Shown: positions 31,105 to 41,204, counted from the stretch's first letter. The stretch: DNA of 64,000 nt from Palsa-506 sp963709075 (GCA_963709075.1 CAVPUY010000002.1:563043-627042); one strand, 5' to 3'. Made by a program: numbers and translations. Notes: generated by a model from the sequence alone, not told the origin.

Positions 31105-31603
31105 GTGAACTCCTTCGTGGGCGCGTGGCACGCATGCGCCGCCGGTGAGATGCCCAACAGCTTCATGCTCACGCTGACCCACCTGCATCAGCCAAGATCC
31201 TAAAGACCATTTTTTTTGATCTAATACGTTTTTCTTATTATTACCTTATAGCGTAGTTAGGCCGGTTCTACGCCAAACAGCCAGCCCGATAGCCGGTGCG
31301 CCGAACTCCGGCCCATAACTGCGCCGCGCGTCAGCGCGCACTGTCGTCCCGGTCACGGTTCGCTCAGAGAGTATTTCACTGATGCCGATTCGATACGGGA
31401 AATGTCACAAGTTCCTATCGATTCGTCGCAGGCCATCGCTGGTCCTGTGCGCTAAAATTGCTAAGTTGGGCGGTTTGCTACGTTCCTGATTTTCCCGTCA
31501 TGCGATGCGGCCAGCTTCCCGCTCCGCGCCCGGGCGCACGACCACATCAGGCATCGGGCTACTGACGGGAAGATCACCGAGTAGCCGGCCGCGGGCTATC
31601 CGG
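31105..31603. promoter_or_regulatory. Intergenic region with AT-rich island, likely opp promoter
   Basis: About 500 bases without a gene. A strikingly AT-rich island at 31205-31255 is centred about 120 bases upstream of the binding-protein start. On the minus strand it contains TATAAGG and TAATAATAAG, either of which could be a -10 element. A 7-bp inverted repeat (GGCTACT at 31557, AGTAGCC at 31580) lies just past the fabI stop. No ORF is convincing. Confidence 0.45.
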
Positions 31604-32368
31604 TCAGCCGCCGATGGCGTGCACGCCGCCGTCGACGTGCACGATCTCCCCGGTCGTCGCCGGGAACCAGTCCGAAAGCAGCGCCACGCAGGCCCGCGCG
31701 GCCGGCTCGGGGTTGGCCAGGTCCCAGCCGAGCGGCGCCCGCTCGCCCACACGCCCTCGAACTGCATCGAAGCCGGGGATGCTGCGCGCGGCCATGGTCT
31801 TCAGCGGGCCGGCGGACATCAGGTTGACCCGGATGCCGCGCGGCCCGAGGTCGCGCGCGAGGTACCGGGCGGACGATTCCAGGCCGGCCTTGGCCACGCC
31901 CATCCAGTCGTAGGCCGGCCAGGCCACGGCTGGCGTCGAAGTCCATCCCGACGATCGCGCCGCCCGGCCCCATCAGCGGCAGCGCCGCCATCGCCAGCGA
32001 CTTCAGCGAGTAGGCGGACACGTGCAGCGCGATCGCCACGTCCTGCCAGGGGGTATGCAGGAAGTTGCCGCCGAGCGCCGACTGCGGCGCGTTGCCGATG
32101 CCGTGCACGACGCCGTCGAGCCCGTCCACGTGCTCGGACACGCGGTCGGCCAGCGAGCCAGCTGGTCGGCGTCGGTCACGTCAAGCTCGAGCACCGGCGG
32201 CGGCTCGGGCAGCCGCCTGGCGATCCGCTCGACCAGGCTGAGCCGGCCGAAGCCGGTCAGCACCACGGTGGCGCCTTCCTGCTGGGCGATCCGCGCGACA
32301 TGAAACGCGATCGAGGCGTCGGTGAGCACGCCGGTGACCAGGATCCGCTTGCCGTCCAGGATTCCCAT
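31604..32368 (-). CDS. fabI: Enoyl-ACP reductase, InhA/FabI type (frameshifted)
   Basis: An NADH-dependent enoyl-ACP reductase of the InhA branch. It begins MGILDGKRILVTGVLTDASI (ATG at 32368, SD GAAGGGA). The InhA-like catalytic region follows: MDFDASRG, AYDWMGVAKAGLES (Tyr-x6-Lys), then LMSAGPLKTMAARSIPGF and LLSDWFPATTGEIVHVDGG. Frames change near 32160, 31930 and 31750. It performs the last step of each FAS-II elongation round. It follows fabG by 51 bases, the same order as mabA-inhA in mycobacteria. Confidence 0.9.
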
Positions 32369-32419
32369 CGCATTCCCTTCACACTTCATGAACAGTTCCG
32401 CCTGATTCGCCTGATCCGT

Positions 32420-33128
32420 CTAGTGGCCCATGCCGAGCCCGCCGTCGACGGGCAGCACCGCGCCGGTGATGTAGCCCGCGTCGCCGGCTGGCCAGGAACG
32501 CCACCGCCGCGGCGACCTCGTCCGCCGAGGCGTACCGGCCGAGCGGCACGCCGGCCAGGATCGGCCTTGCGCTGTCGTCGGTCAGCGCCGCCGTCATGTC
32601 GGTGTCGACGAAGCCGGGCGCGACCACGTTGACGGTGATGTGCCGGCGTGGCGAGCTCGCGGGCCAGCGAGCGGGCCGAGCCCGACCAGGCCGGCCTTGG
32701 ATGCGGCGTAGTTGGCCTGGCCGCCCGAGCCGAGCAGGCCGACGACCGAGGAGATGAGGATGATCCGGCCGCGGCGCATCCTGATCATGCCGCGGACGGC
32801 GCGCTTGGCCACCCGGTAGGCGCCGGTCAGGTTGGTGTTGAGCACGTCGGCGAAGTCGTCCTCGCTCATCAGCGCGAGCAGCTGGTCCCTGGTGATCCCG
32901 GCGTTGGCCACCAGCACCTCGACCGGGCCCGTGCGCCTCCTCGGCCGCCTTGAACGCGGCGTCGACCGGCCGCGGCGTCCCGCACGTCGCACGCGGCGAC
33001 CGTCAGCCCGGCACCGGCTCGCCGGACCTGGAGGTGACGGTCACGGCGTCGCCCGCCGGCGGCGAGCCGCGGGCGATCGCCAGGCCGATGCCCCGGTTGC
33101 CGCCGGTGACCAGTACGGATCGGCTCAT
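32420..33128 (-). CDS. fabG: 3-oxoacyl-ACP reductase FabG (frameshifted)
   Basis: A short-chain dehydrogenase of the FabG/MabA type. It starts MSRSVLVTGGNRGIGLAIA (TGxxxGxG). It has VLVANAGITRDQLLALMSED, the catalytic Ser in IILISSVVGLLG, YAASKAGL (Tyr-x3-Lys), and VAPGFVDTDMTAAL. It ends GLGMGH with the stop at 32420. Frames change near 33010, 32930, 32650 and 32490. It reduces 3-oxoacyl-ACP with NADPH in FAS-II, upstream of the enoyl reductase. Confidence 0.9.
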
Positions 33129-33228
33129 CTCGCGGTGACACCTCCGCGTCCTGCGACGGCACGCAAGCTTGATCGTGGCGAGCGTACCGGGCCGCCCCGC
33201 GGCGCCGCGCCTGGGATAGGTTGCGCTT

Positions 33229-34750
33229 GTGGAAGACCCAGCCGCTGCCGGTCGGATCGACCCGGAATTCACCGCCTACCCGCTGCGCGAGCTGGCCGAC
33301 GCGGCGCTGCAGCGGGCGGCCGACCTCGGCGCCGGGCACGCCGACTTCCGCGCCGAGCGGATCCGCGGGCCAGCAGATCGGCCTGTCCGACGGCAGCCTG
33401 GAGACCCAGTTCGACAGCGACGATCTCGGCCTCGCCGTCCGCGTCGTCGTGGACGGCACCTGGGGCTTCGCCTCGGCCGTCGACCTGACGGCGGCTGCCG
33501 CCGCCCGGGCCGCAGCCGAGGCCGTGGACGTCGCCAGGGTCGCGGCCGCCATGAACACCGAGCCGGATCGAGCTGGCCGACGAGCCTGCGCACGGCGAGG
33601 TGACCTGGGTGTCGGCCTACGAGATCGACCCGTTCGCGCGTCAGCGTCGCCGACAAGATCGCGCTGCTGGCCGGCTGGAGCGCGAAGCTGCTCGCGCACG
33701 CCCGGGTGGACCACGTGGACGCGTCCTTGCTGCAGGTCAAGGAGTGCAAGTTCTACACCGACGGCTCGACCACGGCGACTCCAGCAGCGGGTCCGGGTGC
33801 ATCCGGAGCTGACGGCCGTGGCGGTCGGAGCCGACGGCCGGTTCGAGACCATGCGCACGCTCGCCCCGCCGGCCGGGCGGGGTTACGAGTACCTGACCGG
33901 GACCGGCTGGGACTTCCCCGCCGAGCTGGCCGAGATGCCGGCGCTGCTGGCCGCCAAGCTGGCCGCGCCGTCCGTCCAGGCGGGCCGGTACGACCTGGTG
34001 ATCGACCCGTCGAACCTGTTCCTGACCATCCACGAGTCGATCGGCCACGCGACCGAGCTGGACCGGGCGCTCGGCTACGAGGCGGCCTACGCCGGGCACC
34101 TCGTTCGCCACCTCCGACAAGCTCGGCAGCCTGCAGTACGGCTCGCCGGTCATGCACGTCACCGGCGACCGGACGGCCGAGCACGGGCTGGCCACCATCG
34201 GCTACGACGACGAGGGCGTCGCCGGGCAGTCCTGGGACCTGATCACCGGCGGCGTGCTGACCGGCTACCAGCTGGACCGGCGGATGGCCCGGCTGACCGG
34301 CCTCGGCCGGTCCAACGGCTGCGCGTTCGCCGACTCGCCCGGCCACATGCCGATCCAGCGGATGGCCAACGTCTCGCTGCAGCCCGCCGCGGGCGGCCCG
34401 TCGACGGAGCGAGCTGATCGCCGGGGTGACCGACGGCATCTACGTCGTCGGCGACAAGAGCTGGTCCATCGACATGCAGCGGTACAACTTCCAGTTCACC
34501 GGGCAGCGGTTCTTCCGGATCTCCAACGGGCAGCTGGCCGGCCAGCTGCGCGACGTGGCCTACCAGGCCACGACGACGGACTTCTGGAACTCGATGGAGG
34601 CCGTCGGCGGCCCGCAGACCTACGTGCTCGGCGGCGCGTTCAACTGCGGCAAGGGCCAGCCCGGCCAGGTCGCGCCGGTCAGCCACGGCTGCCCGGCGGT
34701 GGTCATGCGGGGAATCAGGATCCTCAACACCGTGGAAGAGGCGGTCATGA
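33229..34750 (+). CDS. tldD: TldD-family metalloprotease (frameshifted)
   Basis: The metal-bearing subunit of a TldD/TldE heterodimeric protease, about 505 residues. The active-site HExxxH is in TIHESIGHATELDRALGYE. Other family blocks are GRYDLVIDPSNLFLTIHE, GRSNGCAFADSPGHMPIQRM, GIYVVGDKSWSID and YVLGGAFNCGKGQPGQ. The start is a GTG at 33229. Frames change near 33368, 33565, 33638, 33780, 34095 and 34409, mostly one extra G or C. TldDE degrades unfolded peptides and matures some RiPPs; no RiPP precursor is seen here. Confidence 0.88.
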
Positions 34751-36155
34751 GCGGCGCAGGCCGCCGCAGGAGCTCGTCGAGCGGGCGCTGCGGCCGGCGC
34801 GCTGCGACGACTGCGTGGTGATCGCCGACGAGACCTCGTCGGCCAACCTGCGCTGGGCGGGCAACACGCTGACCACCAACGGCGTGTCCAGGACCCGGCA
34901 GCTGACGGTCATCGCCATCACCCGCCGCGGCGACGCCGGCCGCGGCCGGGCGTGGTGTCCAGGGCGGGCGTCCGGGACGACCAGGTCGCCGACGTCGTGC
35001 GGGAGGCCGAGCAGGCCGCCGCCGGCGGCACCCCCGCGCCAGGACGCGCTGCCGCTGGTGACGCCGCCGGCGGTGCCGCCGCTGCGGCGCGGCTGGGACG
35101 AGCCGCCGGCCGCACCGGGATCGGCGTTTTCAGGTCTTCGCGCCGGCCGCTCGGCGAGGCGTTCAGCGCCGCCGCGGGCGGCGGGCCGGAAGCTGTACGG
35201 CTTCGCCGAGCACTCGCTGACCTGCACCTTCCTCGGCACCTCCAGCGGCCTGCGGCTGCGGCACGACCAGCCGGCCGGGCAAGGTGGAGCTCAACGCCAA
35301 GTCGGCGGACCTGGCCAGGTCAGCCTGGGCGGGCGCGGGCACCAGGGACTTCTCCGACATCGACGTCCCCGGCCTCGACGGCAGCGGCTCGGCACGGCAG
35401 CTGGACTGGGCAGCGCGGCGGGTCGACCTGCCAGCCGGGCGCTACGAGACCCTGCTGCCGCCGGCCGCGATGGCCGACCTGATGATCTACCTGTACTGGT
35501 CGGCGGGCGCCAGGGACGCCATGGACGGCCGGTCGGTGTTCAGCAAGCCGGGCGGCGGCAGCAGGCTCGGCGAGCGGCTGGCCAGCCCGGCGCTGACGCT
35601 GCGCAGCGACCCGGCCGCGCCCGGGCTGGAGTGCGCGCCGTTCGTGATCGCGCACGCCTCCGGCCGTGACTCCTCCGTGTTCGACAACGGGCTCGCGCTG
35701 GCACCGACCGACTGGATCTCGGCCGGGCAGCTGGCCGCGCTGACCCAGACCCGGCTACTCGGCGCAGCGGTCCGGGCTGGCGGTGACGCCGGCGATCGAC
35801 AACCTGATCATGGACGTGCCGGGCGCCACCGCGTCGCTCGACGACATGATCGCCCGCACCGGCCGCGGCCTGCTGCTGACCTGCCTGTGGTACATCCGCG
35901 AGGTTGACCCGCAGTCCCTGCTGCTCACCGGGCTGACCAGGGACGGGGTCTACCTCGTCGAGAACGGCGAGGTGACGGCGGCGGTGAACAATTTCAGGTT
36001 CAACGAGAGCCCGGTCGCCATGCTGGGCCGCATCACCGAGGCAGGCGCACGACCGCGGCGCTGCCGCGGGAGTGGAGCGACTATTTCACCCGCGCCGCGA
36101 TGCCGCCGGCCGGGTGGAAGGCTTCAACATGTCATCCGTCAGCCAGGCCAGCTAG
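34748..36155 (+). CDS. pmbA: PmbA/TldE-family protein (frameshifted)
   Basis: The partner subunit of TldD. The N-terminal block is ELVERALRPARCDDCVVIADE, then SSANLRWAGNTLTTNGVS. Middle pieces include YGFAEHSLTCTFLGTSSGLR, RYETLLPPAAMADLMIYLYW and IDNLIMDVPGATASLDDMI. Near the end is LLLTCLWYIREVDPQSLLLT, and the protein closes FNMSSVSQAS with TAG at 36153-36155. It lacks HExxxH, as TldE should. Frames change near 34770, 34945, 35045, 35190, 35280, 35775 and 36045. It directly follows tldD. Confidence 0.87.
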
Positions 36156-36209
36156 CTCAGCCAGTACCCGGCTAGCTCGGCCCGGCCAGCTAGCCCGGCC
36201 AGTACCCGG

Positions 36210-36422
36210 CTAGGCGTCCTCCAGGCGGAAGCCGACCTTGAGCCCGACCTGGAAATGCGCCACCTCGCCGTCCACGATCTGGCCGCGGATCTCGGTCACC
36301 TCGAACCAGTCGAGGTGCCGCAGGGTCTGCCCGGCCCGGTGCAGCGCGCTCCGGATGGCCGGCTCGATTCCCTCCGGCGAGGTGCCGACGATCTCGGTGA
36401 CACGATAGGTGCGCTCGCTCAT
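36210..36422 (-). CDS. Dodecin, flavin-storage protein
   Basis: A 70-residue dodecin (MSERTYRVTEIVGTSPEGIE ... WFEVTEIRGQI ... VAHFQVGLKVGFRLED). Dodecins form hollow dodecamers that bind flavins or CoA; the Trp in HLDWFEVTE stacks on the flavin. Its start lies only 20 bases from that of the divergent FMN-dependent oxidase, so the two probably share a control region. Confidence 0.93.
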   Translation of the reverse strand: MSERTYRVTEIVGTSPEGIEPAIRSALHRAGQTLRHLDWFEVTEIRGQIVDGEVAHFQVGLKVGFRLEDA

Positions 36423-36442
36423 GTTGCCTCCAGGGACGGGAT

Positions 36443-37495
36443 ATGCCTACCGACGCTATCGCGCTGCGCCGCCGGGCCAGAGAGGTACTGCCCCCCGCGG
36501 TATACGAGTACTACGCCGGAGGGTCGGGACGCGAGCGGACGCTGCGTGCCAACGTGAAATCCTGGCGGCAGGTCTGGCTGGCACCGCGCGTGCTGCGCGA
36601 CGTGTCGGCGGTGCGGACCGGGGCCTGCCTGCTCGGCACCGCGCTGGCGACTCCGGTCGGCGTGGCGCCGACCGCGTTCCACCGGCTGGCCCATCCGGAC
36701 GGCGAGCTCGCCACCGCGGCGGGCGCGGCGGCGGCCGGCGCGCTCTACGTGCTCAGCAGCCGGAGCAGCCGCCGGATCGAGGATGTCGGCGCGGTGACCG
36801 CGGCCGGCGGCGGCAGCTGGTGGTTCCAGGTCTACCTGATGCGTGACCGGGAGCTCACGGCCGGCCTGGTCCGCCGCGCGGCCGGGGCGGGCGCCTCGGC
36901 GCTCGTGCTCACCGCCGATACTCCCGTGGTCGGTCGCAGCTGGGAGGGCGGCGGCCCGGGCAGGCCGGCCGTCAGCGACGCGGACTTCCTCGTCAACCTG
37001 GGACCGCTGAGCGACCTTGGCGCTGCCGTGCAGGCGGCCGACGCGACCTTCGCCGACATCGGCTGGCTGGCGGAGATCAGCGGCGGCCTGCCCGTGGTGG
37101 TGAAAGGCGTCCTGCGGCCCGATGACGCGCTGGCCTGCGCCGCGCACGGCGCGGCCGCGGTGATCGTGTCCAACCATGGCGGGCGGCAGCTTGACGGCGC
37201 GGTCCCGGCGGCGACCGCGCTGCCCGCCGTGGCCGCTGCCGTCTCGTCCGGCCCGCCCGGATTCGGCGTCTACGTCGACGGCGGCATCCGGGCCGGCCAG
37301 GATGTGCTGGCCGCGCTCGCGCTCGGCGCCCAGGCGGCCTTCATCGGCCGGCCGGTGCTGTGGGCCCTTGCCTGCGGCGGGGCCGATGGCGTACGTGACC
37401 TGCTGGCCGGGCTCACCGCGGACCTGGCGCATCAGATGGCCCTGGCCGGCGCGGCAGCGGTGGCCGAGATCCCCGGCACGCTCGCCCCCGGGTAG
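36443..37495 (+). CDS. FMN-dependent alpha-hydroxyacid oxidase
   Basis: A 350-residue TIM-barrel flavoprotein of the glycolate/lactate oxidase family. It has VYEYYAGGSGRERTLRAN, the FMN-binding GVAPTAFHRLAHPDGE, SSRSSRRIEDVGA, the Lys in VVVKGVLRPDDA, and the catalytic block VSNHGGRQLDG. The end includes VYVDGGIRAGQDVLAALALG. It would oxidise an L-2-hydroxyacid, probably with O2 as acceptor; the substrate cannot be told. Intact and in the clean part of the window. Confidence 0.9.
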   Translation: MPTDAIALRRRAREVLPPAVYEYYAGGSGRERTLRANVKSWRQVWLAPRVLRDVSAVRTGACLLGTALATPVGVAPTAFHRLAHPDGELATAAGAAAAGALYVLSSRSSRRIEDVGAVTAAGGGSWWFQVYLMRDRELTAGLVRRAAGAGASALVLTADTPVVGRSWEGGGPGRPAVSDADFLVNLGPLSDLGAAVQAADATFADIGWLAEISGGLPVVVKGVLRPDDALACAAHGAAAVIVSNHGGRQLDGAVPAATALPAVAAAVSSGPPGFGVYVDGGIRAGQDVLAALALGAQAAFIGRPVLWALACGGADGVRDLLAGLTADLAHQMALAGAAAVAEIPGTLAPG

Positions 37496-37527
37496 CAGGA
37501 CCGGCCAGGCCGGCATACGTTGGAACT

Positions 37528-37981
37528 GTGAGAGTCACCCGCAGCGCCCGCCGGGACCGGGTCCAGCTGGTCACCGAGGCCCGCGCGGCCGAGGTCCGAG
37601 GATATCGCCTACCGCCAGCGCCGTTATCTGATCATGATGGGCTTCCGGGTGGTCTGCTTCGTGATCGCGGTAGTGCTGTTTGCCAACGGCGCCGGGTGGC
37701 TCACCGCGATCCCCGCTGTCGGCGCGATCATCATTCCTTACTTTGCCGTGGTCTTCGCCAACGGCGGCCGCGAGCCGACCAGCCAGCGCGGATTCCGCGC
37801 TTACGAGCCGCAGGCTGCCAGAGCGGCACTCCGGTCCGCCACGGAACTCTTACCCGGGCGACGCCGAGGAGCCGGCTGCGGGTACACATCCGGCTGGCTA
37901 GAATCAGACATGACGGGCACGAACGGCGTGCCTTCGCTGATAGCGCAAAACGCGGCATGTTGTGCGCCGGGAAACGGCTGA
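37528..37981 (+). CDS. DUF3099-like small membrane protein (frameshifted)
   Basis: A GTG at 37528 opens a short basic N-terminus (RVTRSARRDRVQLVTEARA). The frame breaks near 37597 and continues as EDIAYRQRRYLIMMGFRVV. Two membrane helices follow: VCFVIAVVLFANGAG and AIPAVGAIIIPYFAVVFANGG. This is the pattern of DUF3099. The 3' end is uncertain: one frame stops at about 37901 (AEEPAAGTHPAG), the other at 37981. Function is unknown. Confidence 0.6.
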
Positions 37982-38031
37982 TCAGCAAGGATCGGCGGGT
38001 GTCCATGACGAGATCCGCTCGTAGTCCGGTC

Positions 38032-38190
38032 TTGATGACGCTAGGGGTGTTTCGGTGTAACATGCTTACCGGTGCTCTGGTCCCCCGCCGGGGCACCGTT
38101 GCCGGCGTTCCGGGCCCCCGTCGGAGCGCCGATGAATGCGACGCCGGGTGGTTTGCCCCCGTAGCCACCCGGCGTCGCTCTATCTTTTTC
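38032..38190 (+). ncRNA. Candidate structured small RNA
   Basis: A gene-free interval with an sRNA layout. A TTGATG (38032-38037) and a TAACAT/TGTAAC (38056-38063) could be a promoter. A first hairpin closes GGTGC (38071) on GCACC (38093), with a CCCC/GGGG inner stem. The strong terminator at 38138-38190 follows. The RNA would be about 120 bases. There is no start-codon/SD pair of note. Alternatively this is only the 3' UTR of the DUF3099 transcript. No known Rfam family was recognised. Confidence 0.35.
38138..38190 (+). terminator. Strong intrinsic terminator
   Basis: A perfect 14-bp stem: GCGACGCCGGGTGG at 38138-38151 pairs with CCACCCGGCGTCGC at 38165-38178. The loop is 13 bases and TCTATCTTTTT follows. 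It ends rightward transcription just before the convergent DrrB-like gene. Confidence 0.9.
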
Positions 38191-38204
38191 CGCCTAGCTC
38201 GCCG

Positions 38205-39098
38205 CTACTCGGTCTTGCGGAACTCGGCGATCGCGACGGCCATCATTCCCAGGCCCATCACCGCGACGATCCCGAGGGACAGCCAGAGCGGTACCGGCCA
38301 GCCAGCCCAGGTGATGCCGGGAGCAAGATGCTGCTCGAACGCCGGCGGGATGGGCAGGTAGCGGAACACCGCATGGCGCATCGGGCCGACGATGTAGGTC
38401 AGCGGGTCGAGCCGGGTGAGCACGCTCAGCCAGGCGGGCAGCCCGGCGAGCGGATACAGCGCACCGGACAGGAAGAACAGCGGCATTACGAGCATCTGGG
38501 TGAGCGCCATGAATGCCTGGAACTGCTTGATCCGGGCCGCCATCATCACGCCGAACGCGGTGAGCGTGAAAGACAGCAGAAGCAGTTCGCCGATCAAGGT
38601 GAGAATGAGTACCGGGTTGTAGGGCACATCGGCGAAGCCGGCCAGGATTAGGAAGACAACGCCCTGAAATGTCGCGATAGTCGCACCACCCAGGCACTTG
38701 CCAATCACGATCGACGCCCGGCTGACCGGTGCGACCAGGATCTCGCGAAGGAATCCGAACTCCCTGTCCCACACGATTGAAGCGGCCGAGAATATCGCGG
38801 TGAACAGCACGGACATCGCCAGCACGCCGGGATAGATAAAGGTCTTGAAGCTAACGCCAGGCGGCATGCTGCTGCCGGCCAGCGAGGACAGGCCGGTGCC
38901 GAGGACGAAAAGGAACAGCACCGGCTGGATCAGCGAGGTGATAGCCCGCAGCCGGTCAGTGCGGAACCTGATCAGCTCGCGCCGCCAGACGATGCTGATC
39001 GCCCGCAAGTCGTGCCTTAGCCCGTGCTCCGGCACCGCGACCCTGATCTGGGCGACCAGGGCGTCCGGCGGCGCCGCCGCGGCGGTCTGTGTGGTCAT
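38205..39098 (-). CDS. ABC-2 permease, DrrB-like
   Basis: A 297-residue membrane protein with six hydrophobic helices after a cytoplasmic N-terminus of about 50 residues. SIVWRRELIRFRTDRLRAI and VLFLFVLGTGLSSLAGSSMP open the ABC-2 domain. FGFLREILVAPVSRASIVIG is the characteristic coupling region of DrrB-type drug exporters. It is 3 bases from the ATPase gene, with which it would form the exporter. The substrate is unknown. Confidence 0.9.
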   Translation of the reverse strand: MTTQTAAAAPPDALVAQIRVAVPEHGLRHDLRAISIVWRRELIRFRTDRLRAITSLIQPVLFLFVLGTGLSSLAGSSMPPGVSFKTFIYPGVLAMSVLFTAIFSAASIVWDREFGFLREILVAPVSRASIVIGKCLGGATIATFQGVVFLILAGFADVPYNPVLILTLIGELLLLSFTLTAFGVMMAARIKQFQAFMALTQMLVMPLFFLSGALYPLAGLPAWLSVLTRLDPLTYIVGPMRHAVFRYLPIPPAFEQHLAPGITWAGWPVPLWLSLGIVAVMGLGMMAVAIAEFRKTE

Positions 39099-39101
39099 GG
39101 C

Positions 39102-40073
39102 TCATCGCCTCCCGCTGAACCTGGCGGCCATCTGGCGCATCGCGTCGGTGCCGGATGCCTCGGCGTCCCTGATCGTCGTTCCTGTGTAGGACATGAAGAC
39201 GTCATCAAGCGAGGGACGGGACACGCTGACCGACTGGATCGGCACGGTGAACTCCGCGAACAGCCGCGGCACGAATTGCTCCCCGGCCGCTACCGAGAAC
39301 GTCACCGCGCCCTCGCTGGTGACCGCCTCGATCCCGAACGTCTCCGCCAGCGCGGCAATGGCGGCCGGATCGTCGGCGGTATGGATCTGCACCCGGTCCT
39401 TCCCGATGCTCGCCTTCAGCGCTTCCGGGGTATCGATCGCGACGATCTGGCCGTGATCGATGATCGCGATGCGGTCGCAGTTCTCCGCCTCGTCCATATA
39501 GTGCGTGGTCAGGAAGATGGTGATGTCCTCGCGGCCCTTGAGCTCGTTGATGTAGTGCCAGATCGATGACCGGGTCTGCGGGTCGAGGCCGACCGTGGGC
39601 TCGTCGAGGAACAGGACGCGGGGGGCATGCAGCAGGCCGCGGGCAATTTCCAGCCGCCGCTGCATTCCGCCGGAAAAGGTGCTGACCAGGCTGTCCTTGC
39701 GGTCCCAGAGCCCGACCATGTCCATCACCTGGCGCATCCTCGGGTCCACCGCCGCCTTGGGCACGCCGTAGAGCTCGGCGTGGAAGCGCAGGTTCTGCTC
39801 GGCCGTCAGGTAGGTGTCCAGGGTGGTGTCCTGGAAGACCAGCCCGATGCTGCGGCGGACCGCGTCTCGTTGCCGCGCCGCGTCGTATCCGGCCACGCTG
39901 GCGGTGCCCGACGTCGCGTTCGCCAGCGTGCAGAGGATCTTGATGGTCGTCGTCTTGCCCGCGCCGTTAGGGCCGAGGAAGCCGAAGGTCTCGCCCCTGG
40001 CCACGTCGAAATCGATGCCGCGGACCGCCTCGATCTCGCCGTAGCGCTTCGTCAGTCCGGTCACCGAGATCAC
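39102..40073 (-). CDS. Daunorubicin-resistance-type ABC ATPase, DrrA-like
   Basis: A 323-residue ATPase. Walker A is GPNGAGKTTT, the signature FSGGMQRRLEIAR, Walker B VLFLDEPTVGLD, and the switch His is in FLTTHYMDEAENCDRI. The C-terminal about 95 residues (DRVQIHTADDPAAIAAL ... VSVSRPSLDDVFMSYTG) form the DrrA-specific extension. It is followed at once by the permease and preceded by a PadR gene on the same strand. Confidence 0.93.
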   Translation of the reverse strand: MISVTGLTKRYGEIEAVRGIDFDVARGETFGFLGPNGAGKTTTIKILCTLANATSGTASVAGYDAARQRDAVRRSIGLVFQDTTLDTYLTAEQNLRFHAELYGVPKAAVDPRMRQVMDMVGLWDRKDSLVSTFSGGMQRRLEIARGLLHAPRVLFLDEPTVGLDPQTRSSIWHYINELKGREDITIFLTTHYMDEAENCDRIAIIDHGQIVAIDTPEALKASIGKDRVQIHTADDPAAIAALAETFGIEAVTSEGAVTFSVAAGEQFVPRLFAEFTVPIQSVSVSRPSLDDVFMSYTGTTIRDAEASGTDAMRQMAARFSGRR

Positions 40074-40189
40074 CGGCGGCCGGCCGGGCTCCCGCCCGGC
40101 CTGCCGGGTCTCCCGCCCGGCCGGCGACTGCGCTGCCAGCGCCGGTATCCAGTGCCACTGTCGTTGCCTCCTCAGGTGCTACTCCGAGC

Positions 40190-40882
40190 CTAACGGGAGC
40201 CGGCCTCCGGCTCGCGCGGCTGCTCGCCGGCCGGGCTGTCCTGCTCCTCGTCATCGGCGGCGAGCAGCCGGTAGAGCGCACGCCGCGCGTCGGTGAGCAC
40301 CTGGCGCGCCTGGCCGATCTGAGTCTCGCTGCCCGCGCTCAGGACCTGGAAGGCCGCCATGGCCACCTGGCCGATGAGCTTGCGCATCTCGACGGCGGCT
40401 CCGCCGGCGTTCCCGGTCACCGCGTCCCACGGTGCGTCAAGCTCGCCCGGGTGGGTGTCCGCGTAATGCCTGCCGTCCGCGGTAAGGACGTACGCGCGGC
40501 GGCCGCTGTCGGCCGCCTCGGACCGGATCAGGCCTTCGTCCTCGAGTTGCTGCAGCGCGGGGTAGACCGAGCCCGGGCTCGGCCGCCATACGCCGCCGCT
40601 CCGCTCGCTGATCTCGCCGATGATCTGGTAGCCGTTCATCGGCCCCTCGGACAGCAGCGCGAGCGCCGCCGCCCGCACATCGCCGCGCTTGGCCCGCGGG
40701 CCGCGCATCATCCTCGGGTCGCCGAGCCAGGATCCCAGCCCGGGGAATCCCGGCGGTCCGCCGAATCCCGCCCGGCCACCGAATCCCGGGCCGCGGCCAT
40801 GGCCTCGCCGGCCGCCTCCCCGGCGCGGCCAGGCCTCATCGTCGCCCCGGCGCCGCCAGTTGTCGTCTTGTCGTTCTCGCAT
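40190..40882 (-). CDS. PadR-family transcriptional regulator
   Basis: A 230-residue regulator. An unusual Gly/Arg-rich N-terminus (about 1-60) precedes the PadR winged helix: AALALLSEGPMNGYQIIGEI, then PSPGSVYPALQQLEDEGLI and RRAYVLTADGRHYA. A C-terminal helical dimerisation part follows. PadR repressors commonly control the adjacent drug exporter, here DrrAB, 116 bases downstream. The Arg/Gly tail resembles nucleic-acid-binding RGG sequence. Confidence 0.9.
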   Translation of the reverse strand: MRERQDDNWRRRGDDEAWPRRGGGRRGHGRGPGFGGRAGFGGPPGFPGLGSWLGDPRMMRGPRAKRGDVRAAALALLSEGPMNGYQIIGEISERSGGVWRPSPGSVYPALQQLEDEGLIRSEAADSGRRAYVLTADGRHYADTHPGELDAPWDAVTGNAGGAAVEMRKLIGQVAMAAFQVLSAGSETQIGQARQVLTDARRALYRLLAADDEEQDSPAGEQPREPEAGSR

Positions 40883-41010
40883 TGTCTTGCTCCTTGCTGA
40901 GGTCCGCTCACATCCGCGCCGCCGGGCACGTCGCCCGACGCATCTAAGATGTTCTTCGGATGCTCTAACTACGTCAAAGATATATCGTTATAGGTCGCTT
41001 GGCAAGTACC
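40883..41010 (-). promoter_or_regulatory. Upstream region of the PadR-DrrAB operon
   Basis: An AT-rich stretch (40940-41000) in otherwise GC-rich DNA. It contains the palindrome GATATATC (40979-40986) and, on the minus strand, TATAAC and TATATC elements suited to a -10. PadR proteins usually bind palindromes over their own promoter, so this is the likely operator. No TSS can be assigned. Confidence 0.45.
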
Positions 41011-41204
41011 AGCCCGGAGCCGGCGGCTGACGACGCCTCCGCGGAAATCACGCGGGGCGCGGCGGCCCGGCTTCTGGTCCTGGACGTCTCAGCGGAAACG
41101 AGCTGGCGGGCAAGGCGGTCACCGGGGCGCAGCTGCCATCGGTGCGCGGCGCAGCCGGTGGTCCGCGCCGGGCGGGAGCCGCGCGCCCGGACTGGATCTG
41201 GCAG

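Noticed and set aside
31200..31260. Mobile-element or phage scar suggested by the AT-rich island
   Set aside because: No inverted-repeat ends, target duplication or transposase remnant; a promoter region explains it.
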